64,000 bases of DNA from Morchella semilibera (Eukaryota > Ascomycota > Pezizomycetes > Pezizales > Morchellaceae). Position numbers and translations under genes: made by a program. Below are positions 56,480-64,000 of this stretch, one piece after another (the stretch's first letter is position 1; every line of letters begins with the position of its first letter). The stretch covers positions 4,697,469 through 4,761,468 of the forward strand of contig WBVU01000004.1 in the NCBI GenBank assembly GCA_009192285.1. The letters run 5' to 3'. The notes below the pieces were generated by a model. That model made no database searches. It was not told where the DNA came from and saw nothing but the letters and a program-made list of their open reading frames with translations.

Positions 56480-56486
<7 letters not shown>

Positions 56487-56664
56487 ATGCTCCGGGAATA
56501 AGATACTGTAATATTTATCATACCGCCCCATCTCTCGAGCTCTGTCTTCACTATCCCCTACATGGTGTTAGTGATATAGGGTTGGTAATGGAGTGAATTT
56601 CTACGTTATATAACTTGTGGAGTACTAAAAGATGTGACTTGAAATGTTACTGCCTAATGCGCAA

Positions 56665-56681
56665 TCATAAAAAATCACTCG
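56665..56681 (-). promoter_or_regulatory. CGAGTGAT-N6-TGA motif, copy 11
   Basis: Minus-strand copy, 395 bases after the dynein stop and 46 bases before MITE F. Confidence 0.5.
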
Positions 56682-56726
56682 CACTAGACAGTCCTGACTA
56701 ATCCACCGGATCATGTGATTAAAGTA

Positions 56727-56840
56727 AAGTCAATTTGGGGGCAACGACGAACCTGGGGCAACGACGAAAACACAGGTTTCAGCCTGGGCTTTGTCCGCCC
56801 AAAAATTCAATCAGTTTCGTCGTTGTCCCCAGAGTGACTT
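56727..56840. mobile_element. MITE family F (114 bp, TA target duplication)
   Basis: The ends AAGTCAATTTGGGGGCAACG plus ACGAA and AAGTCACTCTGGGGACAACG plus ACGAA (reverse complement of the right end) agree at 22 of 25 positions. TA flanks lie at 56725-56726 and 56841-56842. Confidence 0.85.
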
Positions 56841-57320
56841 TACATCAACCGTCTTCCTTCCGGTCCAATACTCTCTTCGCTGATCCAGATCCACTTCTAC
56901 TCTGAAGAATATGGGGGGCAGGCACCTAAACCTGGCTGGATATAAATGCTCATATGGCGTCTGGCTTTCGGAAAGGATATCCGTAGGTACCACTTCACAG
57001 GTGTATAGAGTAGTATGCAAATACACTGGCTTGGATTCCTAAATGGGCAATACCGTTTGGTCGGGGTTCTCATACATTGCCCACAGTGCATATGCGATCA
57101 AATTACTATTAGTAGACCTGATCTACACCCTTCGACCAATCGTTAAGGGTAGCTTTGTGGTAGAGCTCCTAATGCGGCTCTTAAGCTGTTACACAAATTG
57201 CGTCTGGATGCAGCTACTACCCCACGCAGTACGCAGTACAATTTCTATATATCTGCACTACATCCGCACCCCGAACTATCCTATGCCCCATCATACACTT
57301 CACACATACACCCACACATC

Positions 57321-58865
57321 ATGTCGACATCACTATCAGACCCCTCTATAATTACTCTCTTCCGAAATGCCTCCAAGTCCTCTCGCCGGGCCTTCCTCTC
57401 AGCCCTCTCACTGGAGTTTCACCCCTCTGATCTGGGTCAACTTCACCATATCCTTCACGATAAATCCTTCTATTTTGACTTCATCCCCCTCCTCCCCCTA
57501 GAAATCTCCCTTCAGATCCTACGCTACCTCCCACTTAAAGAGCTGATTCTTCTCCGCCTCGTTTCCCACCGCTGGAACAACATCCTGCGATCCCCAGACG
57601 TCTGCCGCTCCCTGACACACCAATTCTTCCCCAACAACCCATGTATTGAGTCATCCACGGATATTGTAACGCTCTTTGAGAATCTATCCTCGCGGCGGGT
57701 GTCGTTTACGCACCGCAGGCCCTCCACCTGGTACAAATTCAGCACATACTTCCCACTAGAGCGCCAAAACTGGAATGAGAGAGCATATTATGTCGACGCC
57801 GACTTTATAAACTTGCGCATGGCGTGGGTGGAAGGGCGTGACAGGAACAGCATTGTGGTCCGCGACCTACTCGACGCAGGAAAATCGCCCGAGGTGCTTC
57901 CAACGACTTTCATGGACGACCGCTGCCGCATCAGCGAGGTTGCACTCTCTGACTCTCTGGTTTTCGCCGTCTCCAGCACGATGGGGGTCTGCCAGGTGTG
58001 GGATCTGGCGACGCGGGCTACACATTCGTTCAAGATACCGGGGGCCGTCGTGGCGGCACTACATGCCGACGGTAGTATCATTGGTATCATGCTCCACAGG
58101 CAGAACCTGGAGTTTCAGTTGATTGTCCACAACGCAGCAACGAGAAAGACGAAATGCATCGATATAACGTGTGATAGCCAGTATTATGGCAATCAGGTGA
58201 TTGTCCATGCGGCCAGCAGTAGGGTGGTGCATGTGAAGCAGCAGATAGCTGGGAAGAATGAACTCGAGCTCACCGCGTGGAGCACCGATTCCGGGGAGTC
58301 TCTGGGGAAAGTAAGGCATCGAATTACTAGCCGACGTGGGCTGCACCAGTTCCAGCCCGTGGGGAACGGGCGCTGGGTAACAAAGACCTATCTCTCACAC
58401 ACCCCTACTGCTATGCACATATTGCACTGGCAGTTGGATCTCGCACAACCAAAACTAGAAATTGCCTACGGGTCCTACGAGGTATCCATCGAAAGTGCAG
58501 TACTCAAACTCGAAGATGGGGTTATGAGGAGTTCCGGGGTGTTTTACTTGGGAACATCCGGCCAGATGAATTGGGGTGTAGTCCTTGGCGATATCGACAA
58601 CGAGCCGTCTAGTGGGTGGTTTCTCGTCTGGGAAGAAGGTGCCCTACAGGCGAGGGCTATCAGAACATTTCACCCTCGCAGGGGCCCCCTTCGGCCCTTT
58701 CTCACTCCGTTCTATATTGACCCGCATGATCGATTTATTCTATGGGGTTGGCGCGATATTTTTGATGGCCTGTGTTCTTTTGGGGGGCGCGGCTTCGAGG
58801 AAACTGGATACATCATGGAGATATATCGTGGCATCCATGAATGTGACCCAGACAGCACTCACTGA
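57321..58865 (+). CDS. F-box protein with a propeller-like C-terminal region
   Basis: A single exon of 514 residues from the ATG at 57321 (ATCATGTCGACA); the frame remains open upstream, but no better start is seen. A short helical N terminus is followed by a clear F-box at about 50-95 (LPLEISLQILRYLPLKELILLRLVSHRWNNIL), which should bind Skp1 in an SCF ubiquitin ligase. The rest has repeated beta-like blocks resembling WD units (SDSLVFAVSSTMGVCQVWDLATRATHSF, AVVAALHADGSIIGIMLHRQ, LELTAWSTDSGESLGKV), so it is probably the substrate-binding propeller. The target is unknown. The layout resembles the F-box gene at 10.9-13.2 kb, but the sequences are not close. Confidence 0.88.
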   Translation: MSTSLSDPSIITLFRNASKSSRRAFLSALSLEFHPSDLGQLHHILHDKSFYFDFIPLLPLEISLQILRYLPLKELILLRLVSHRWNNILRSPDVCRSLTHQFFPNNPCIESSTDIVTLFENLSSRRVSFTHRRPSTWYKFSTYFPLERQNWNERAYYVDADFINLRMAWVEGRDRNSIVVRDLLDAGKSPEVLPTTFMDDRCRISEVALSDSLVFAVSSTMGVCQVWDLATRATHSFKIPGAVVAALHADGSIIGIMLHRQNLEFQLIVHNAATRKTKCIDITCDSQYYGNQVIVHAASSRVVHVKQQIAGKNELELTAWSTDSGESLGKVRHRITSRRGLHQFQPVGNGRWVTKTYLSHTPTAMHILHWQLDLAQPKLEIAYGSYEVSIESAVLKLEDGVMRSSGVFYLGTSGQMNWGVVLGDIDNEPSSGWFLVWEEGALQARAIRTFHPRRGPLRPFLTPFYIDPHDRFILWGWRDIFDGLCSFGGRGFEETGYIMEIYRGIHECDPDSTH

Positions 58866-59799
58866 CCGGGGTCTCCCGAATGGAATGTATTTCCCAGCAG
58901 GAAGATATGGGTTCCAAAAACCTGACTTGGGCTATATATGTATCTTAAAACTACGATTTATAGGTGCTGATCTAGCGGCGAACAGGCCCTCTCTGTCTAA
59001 ACCAGAGTATACGTGCGCGCACACACAGAGGTAGAACTATATATTGAAATGCCCGTCCATATTGGCATGGCTCAGCGCTCTGCGGCCATGTATTTTTCCA
59101 TGTAGATGAAATGCAGTTAAATAGAATATTTTATTATAACCCTTTTAACAATTCAAAATGTGCAAAAAGGTTTCTCCCAAGAGTCAAAATATCCCCCCCT
59201 GTTCATCATTATTATTATAATCAATTGTGTTGTGATTCTACACTTGGAACCCTATATGTAGTTTGGTGATTGGGCCTTTCACGAAAACCTTTGGGTAGCG
59301 ACTTTACATACCACCATGTAGTAGTACTATTCGGAATTCCCCCAAGTTGAAGTGTATCTATTTGGTAGGTGAGCGCTAATCTAACAAAGCAGCAGCTCGG
59401 CACCATTTCAAATCCGAATCCCCAAGATATGCACTCTACATTCCCCCGCGCCCGGCGTGCAGCAGACAGATACTCGCTCGCTGCTTCCAAATAATCGGGT
59501 AAGTCTGACAGATGACGCACGGGCCCGCCCAGACCCCCATGCACGTGACCCCCACCTCGCTAGTAACGCTTACACAGCATTACTTAACGCATGACAAGCG
59601 CCTGCGACGCTGCCGTCTAATGTTCAGGTCAGCCATTGACTACAGATTACAGAGATTACAGAGATTACAGATGGCAGACAAACCTGCGGCGAGCAAGAAA
59701 GCTTTTTTTTTTAGTCTTATATTTTCCATGGCTTTCTTTCCGCCCCCCGTGGAGGGTGTATAAGTAGCCCAGCTCGTCCTCGAACTACTTTCAAGTATT
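58866..59799. other. Intergenic region between F-box and pirin genes
   Basis: No clear gene. A 107-codon minus-strand frame (59221-59544) is the only candidate. A short CAGAGATTA tandem repeat lies at 59640-59670, shortly before the pirin start. Confidence 0.5.
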
Positions 59800-60957
59800 A
59801 TGCTTACTGGCACATCGATCATTGTCGCTTTCCGCAACGCAGCAATCACTATCTGGATAGCCCTAACCGCTTCCCTAAAGGCCCTGACAACTCCGCAAAC
59901 ACCGTTCCAGCACAGTAGGAAGGAAATTGATCTCCCAGAAACCATGTCTGTCGCCCGTACAATTGTGAAAGCCTTCAAGGCGATCGAGAAGGCCGAAGGC
60001 GCCGGCGCAAGGGTTCGCCGCTCCGTGGGCACAAACCAACTTAAGCACTTTAGTCCCTTCCTTATGCTTGACCACTTTACGATCGGCGAAGGCGCTGGGT
60101 TCCCGGACCATCCTCACCGGTTTGTTACTCCCGCGCCTCTTCTTTTGTATTTTTGTCTCTAACACACAGGATCGAAACAGTGGGCAGGAAACAATCACCT
60201 ACCTCCTCGAGGGCTCCGTCGACCACGAAGACTTCGCCGGCAACGCCGGCACAATCCATGCCGGCGATCTACAGTTCATGACTGCCGGGCGCGGCATCAT
60301 CCACGCCGAGATGCCCGGCAAGAGCGTCGACGGCAAGCCCAACGTCGGGCTGCAGCTGTGGGTGGACCTCCCAAAGCACCTCAAGTTCTGCGAGCCGCGG
60401 TACCGCGACCTGCGCGCGGCCGAGATCCCCGTGGCAAGGGCGGACGCGGACAAGGTCGAGATCAAGGTCATCTCCGGGAACTCGCACGGGGTGGACAGCG
60501 TGCGCGATCTGGCGTACACGCCGGTGTGGATCCTGGACGTGACGATGAAGCCGGGCGCGAGGCTGTCGCAGCCGCTGCCGAGGGGGTGGAATGCGTTTGT
60601 GTATACGCTGAAGGGGAGCGTGGCGTTCGCGGGGAGGAGGATCGAGGAATTCCATAACGTTGTGTTTGCGCAGGAGGGAGACGGGGTGGAGGTTGAGGTT
60701 GATGAGGCCGAGAAGGAGGATGCAAGATTTGGTATGTCCCTTTTGTTTACCCCCCCATCTGGAATGTGGATTGCTGATGGTGTTGTGGTATAGTAATTGT
60801 TGCGGGACAGCCCCTCGACCAGCCGGTGGTGCAGTACGGGCCCTTCGTTCTGAACACAAACGAGCAGGTCTACCAGGCCATGCTTGACTTCCAGAGCAAC
60901 AGCAACGGATTCGAGAGAGCCAAGGGCTGGAGTTCTGTCATTGGGAAGCGCATGTAA
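59800..60957 (+). CDS. Pirin family protein (cupin-fold metalloprotein)
   Basis: Exons 59800-60119, 60181-60731 and 60794-60957 give 344 residues. Pirins are two-cupin iron proteins; some act as quercetin 2,3-dioxygenases and others as nuclear cofactors. The metal ligands are visible in DHPHRGQETITY (two His) and AGRGIIHAEMP (His and Glu). FSPFLMLDHFTIGEGAGFPDHPHR, VGLQLWVDLPK and FVYTLKGSVAFAG complete the family pattern. Intron 1 must end at the second of two AGs (60179-60180, eleven bases after the first) to give PHRGQETITY. An alternative start at 59944 (ACCATGTCT, a much better context) would give 296 residues, closer to ordinary pirins. The longer form adds a hydrophobic, amphipathic segment (IIVAFRNAAITIWIALTASLKAL) that could be a targeting signal. 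Confidence 0.92.
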
Positions 60958-61197
60958 AGAAGGGGAAGATATATTTGTTTTTAGACTTTTGTTTTTTCTA
61001 GATACCATGGGGTTTATATATAGTGTTGCCTTTTTTTTTGTTTTTTGTTTTTTGTTTTTCTTGATATCGGCTGTATTGTATTGTATTGTGTTCTGGAGTT
61101 ACATGTATGTGAGTACACATTTTAGAGGCGAATAGAAATTCACTTGGTTATTATTAATCTATGTACTTGAATATCGCCCCACAGGCACAGTGTTCTG

Positions 61198-61214
61198 CGA
61201 GTGATTTCCTGTGA
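61198..61214 (+). promoter_or_regulatory. CGAGTGAT-N6-TGA motif, copy 12
   Basis: Plus-strand copy, 241 bases after the pirin stop. Confidence 0.5.
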
Positions 61215-61594
61215 CTGATTACATGTAGTTGCGGCGAGACTAGGTGGGAGGTGGTATGGCATATCAAGTCCAGAAATGAGGGACTGGATTGACTTGCTGC
61301 AAGGTCAATGGTAGTCATTTGTGGCAGCTTTCTAGATCACTGGAGCCGAAAACAGCCAGACAAACGTAGGTTAGTTTATAGCCATAGTATGAACAGACAA
61401 TATTATCAAGGGGTAACATGTAGCCCGCTGCTACCCGCACCAACACTTGCCCTGCCCTACTCTACTAACCCTACCTGCCCTGCCCTGCCCTACTAGCCCT
61501 ACCTGCCCTGCCCTACCCTACCCGTTCCCGCCCCACCCCAATCCACCAACCCTTCCTCAAAACTATATATAGTACACTTCCACCTCCCCCCCAT

Positions 61595-61690
61595 CCCTCA
61601 TCCCCTATCCCCCATCCCCCATCCCCATCCCCTATCCCCATCCCCATCCCCATCCCCATCCCCATCTCCATCCCCATCTCCATCTCCATC
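61595..61690. repeat. (CCCCAT)n hexamer array
   Basis: About fifteen CCCCAT/CCCTAT/CTCCAT units, the same hexamer type as in the C2H2 first exon. Confidence 0.85.
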
Positions 61691-62426
61691 CCACCTAGCA
61701 CGTTAGCTTCAACCCGCATTACATTACCCCCCCCCCCCTCAGAGCACGCATTGATCGACCCCATAGCCCACCCCACGCTATGCTGATACCCTACCCCCTC
61801 TTCCATCCCATCAAGACCCACTAACAACACCTCTGGTGGTTTAGCCAGGTCCAACCTTATATACCCCCCCCACCCCACCCCGCAAGGACATGTCCCCTCC
61901 CAGAGCCTAGTACAACAGTTTGCACGACCGCACACCCCTGGATATGAACCATAGACAACACTCCCACCCTTCCCCCGCCATACAAGGCGCACAAAGAGTA
62001 AGGATAAGAGTGAAGGCGAGACCTATGTAGTAACAAAACCCAGACCCGCAGGTTTGATCCACACCCCCCCCCCCCCAATAGTGGATGGTAGAGCAGAGTA
62101 GACTCTGTTTAAGCGCGATGGAGAAAGCCAACCCAACACCGGGGCTGATTACAGTGGGCACCACTTGCCCTGAGTGGGGAGAGAAAGTGTAAGTAACAAC
62201 GCGGCATTCCAACAGATACGGCAGTACCGCCATAGCACTGCCATATGAAAGATGCCCCAATCTGGCACTGTACCCTGAGACTTGTGAAAATGATTGTAGA
62301 GAGCATCCCGCTGGGAGCCTGGGGGGCCCGAGACACTGTAATAAAGATGGGACACTGCTCAAAAGCTTTTGTTCATGGACGAGTACGTTTACTACATAAC
62401 TGGAAACTAATCTCCCGTTCGTCGGC

Positions 62427-62443
62427 CGAGTGATATCCTGTGA
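62427..62443 (+). promoter_or_regulatory. CGAGTGAT-N6-TGA motif, copy 13
   Basis: Plus-strand copy, 113 bases from the stop of the questin-oxidase-like gene. Confidence 0.5.
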
Positions 62444-62555
62444 CCCAAGTACCATGCAGCCAGATCACAGCCCACAGACCCAATCCACAACACCCACAAG
62501 GCAAAGAAGAAGAAGCAAAAGAAAACGGAAGGAAAGAAGAGTACACCCACACTAA

Positions 62556-63965
62556 CTAATTATTCTCCCCATCAAACCCACCCCACTCCACAAACTCCCA
62601 CGCCAGCTTCACCGCCGCCTTCAGATAGAACTCGGCGTCCTCCTTCCACAGCCCCGCCGCGTCCCTCATGGCCCTGGTGGCCTTGACATAGTGTGCATCC
62701 TTGCCACTCTCCTTCCTTATGACATGGGCGACCACGTCCTCCCAGCCGCGGCCCTTAAGGTCGACGTCGTCCACCAGCTCCGGGTGCACCACGGGCCGCA
62801 TCTGCACCACGTAGACGATGCACACAAACAGCCAGTGCGCGCGCACCAGCGGCAGCGCGTACTTTTCGGGCACGACGGGCAGCAGCGTGCGCACGGCGTG
62901 CGACACCGTCAGTAGGTGCACGAAGAAGAAGTCGAAGTTTGACTCGCCGGGCGTGGGTGTCGCGCAGAGCAGCAGCACCGCTGCGCGCGTGATTGCGCGG
63001 TGCGTCTGTGCGAGGTCCGTGGCGGTGTCGAGGGAGTAGTAGTGTTCGAGGATTGCGTCCTCGCGCTCGGCAAATAGTTTTTCGATGTTGACGGAGCCCG
63101 GGTGCTCGAAGAGGTTGTCGAAGCGTGTGTCGGTGCGGATGGCGTCGAGGACGGCGAGCGGGGAGGTTGTGGTTGCTTTTGCGGCGTGGGCGAGCGAGGT
63201 GGCGGTTTGCGTGGGGACGAAGCCGACGGTGGGGAAGTCGCGGTCGATGTAGGTGTGTAGGAAGTTGTAGTTTGTGGCGGTGAGGGTGAGGGCTGAGATT
63301 AGTTAGAAATGATCAGGAGGTAAGGGATGTGGAAATTGACTGACCTTCCATGGCGACGTCCTTGTTGTTGAGTTCAAAGGCGTACTGAGAGAGACGATCA
63401 TGTTAGATCACTCGACACAGCATGTCAATGATTGCGCTAGCCACTTACCCCGAGATGTATCAACGGATGCCCCACTGCAAACAAACACACAACACACCGA
63501 CCAATCCACACGTTAGCACACATACACCACCAAAACAAAAACACAAAATAAAATAATAAAATAAAATAAAATAAAAAAATAAAAACCAGAAAGAGCTACT
63601 CACGTCCACCAATTCCCCCAAAAAGCAACGGCTCCGGCCCCTTCAGCATATACTCCGTAACAACCACCTTCCAGTCATACCCAAACCTGACCAGCTCGTC
63701 CTCAAAAAAAGTCCAAAAATGCCCTCTGATACCTATCCCCATTATATATCAGCGCCGCCAGAACCACTCGAACACACACACACACATATATATAGAGAGG
63801 GAGAGGAAGGAGCACTCACTCGCGCATCGACAAAAAGTCCCTCCAGTCATGCCTGCTGATCTCGCCGGGCGCATCCACCCACGGCTCCAGGTGGCGTATC
63901 TCCTCCTCATACATTCCGTTCAGCGTCGCCGCATCCGCACCGAGTAGATATGCCGACCCCAGTGC
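62556..63965 (-). CDS. Questin-oxidase-like protein, 5' end off the window (possible frameshift)
   Basis: Visible exons on the minus strand are 63820-63965, 63604-63732, 63449-63474 (26 bases), 63345-63384 and 62556-63292. The gene continues beyond 64000. Reading through gives ALGSAYLLGADAATLNGMYEEEI, HDWRDFLSMREYQRAFLDFFEDELVRFGYDWK, GGLGHPLIHLGYAFELNNKDVAMEALTLTATNYN and the C-terminal half ending KLAWEFVEWGGFDGENN. This is the questin oxidase (GedK/AflY-like) family, NADPH-dependent ring-opening oxidases of fungal polyketide pathways; many members are of unknown substrate. The second visible exon needs six Ts but has seven (63704-63710 on the plus strand as As), shifting the frame at LDFFEDE. 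That looks like a homopolymer error. No other biosynthetic genes are nearby, so a cluster role is not supported by this window. Confidence 0.85.
63398..63414 (-). promoter_or_regulatory. CGAGTGAT-N6-TGA motif, copy 14
   Basis: Lies in an intron of the questin-oxidase-like gene, the only copy inside a gene. It ends 14 bases beyond the start of the next exon's acceptor side and does not touch coding sequence. Confidence 0.45.
63541..63585. repeat. (AAAAT)n repeat in an intron
   Basis: A-rich pentamer run between two exons of the questin-oxidase-like gene. Confidence 0.8.
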
Positions 63966-64000
63966 CTACCACACACACACACGCAATCAGCTCTCTCTCC

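Larger units (their letters stand above)
56271..57320. other. Intergenic region with a poly-T run and MITE family F
   Basis: Contains (GTGC)n, a T-run of about 26 bases at 56454-56479, a CGAGTGAT motif and a MITE. No gene. The F-box start at 57321 is preceded by CA-rich sequence. Confidence 0.6.
60958..62555. other. Convergent intergenic region with C-rich simple repeats
   Basis: Contains two CGAGTGAT motifs, a (CCTACCTGCCCTGC)n-type run (about 61450-61525), a CCCCAT hexamer array (61595-61690) and several C-runs. The long minus-strand open frames here are repeat translations. Confidence 0.6.

Noticed and set aside
59221-59544. 107-codon minus-strand frame between F-box and pirin genes
   Set aside because: Varied composition but no recognisable domain, splice partner or context; it could be chance.
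61513-61992. 159-codon minus-strand frame with (GM)n
   Set aside because: Translation of the CCCCAT hexamer array.
62556-63965. Part of a secondary-metabolite gene cluster
   Set aside because: No polyketide synthase, transporter or regulator lies within the visible neighbourhood.

Overview
This window is nuclear DNA from a filamentous ascomycete (Pezizomycotina). Evidence: genes carry many short introns (about 50-180 bases) with GTATGT/GTAAGT-type donors and CTAAC-like branch sites. Gene content is fungal: SLA1, class II aldolase, PMT4, YOS9, PTC7, PRP4, fungal Hsp70-like, DUF7580/HeLo-like, C2H2 and questin-oxidase-like genes. Long AT-rich intergenic stretches rich in small TA-flanked inverted-repeat elements would suit a repeat-rich Pezizomycete (truffle or morel relatives), but that placement is a guess.

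Layout. 1-13.2 kb: an unknown conserved gene running off the left edge (-), SLA1 (+), FBA1 (+) and an F-box gene (-). 13.3-21.9 kb: a gene-poor region with simple repeats, three or more MITE families and the frameshifted relic of an alpha/beta-hydrolase gene. 22-30 kb: an Hsp70-like gene and a coiled-coil gene in divergent orientation, then a six-exon gene of unknown function. 30.6-37.2 kb: an intron-containing tRNA-Arg(ACG), YOS9 (+) and PTC7 (+). 38.8-45.6 kb: an accessory block with a C2H2 zinc-finger gene (-), a nearby fragment of a C2H2 paralogue, and a divergent DUF7580-type gene (+) that is frameshifted and split by a tandem array of tRNA-like units. 46.3-64 kb: a housekeeping block with PRP4 (-), PMT4 (+), ATP synthase subunit e (-), dynein intermediate chain (+), an F-box/propeller gene (+), pirin (+) and a questin-oxidase-like gene (-) running off the right edge.

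Functional links are loose, as usual in fungi. YOS9 (ER glycoprotein quality control) and PMT4 (ER O-mannosylation) serve the secretory pathway; SLA1 and dynein serve the cytoskeleton and endocytosis; PTC7 and ATP synthase subunit e are mitochondrial. Three coding regions have a single-base frameshift in or beside a homopolymer, which points to draft-sequence errors more than to real mutations.

The most unexpected signal is a bipartite motif, CGAGTGAT-N6-TGA. It occurs 14 times with fixed spacing, almost always between genes and never in coding sequence, and its flanks are otherwise unrelated. It places two TGAT blocks exactly 10 bases apart and looks like the site of an unknown factor.
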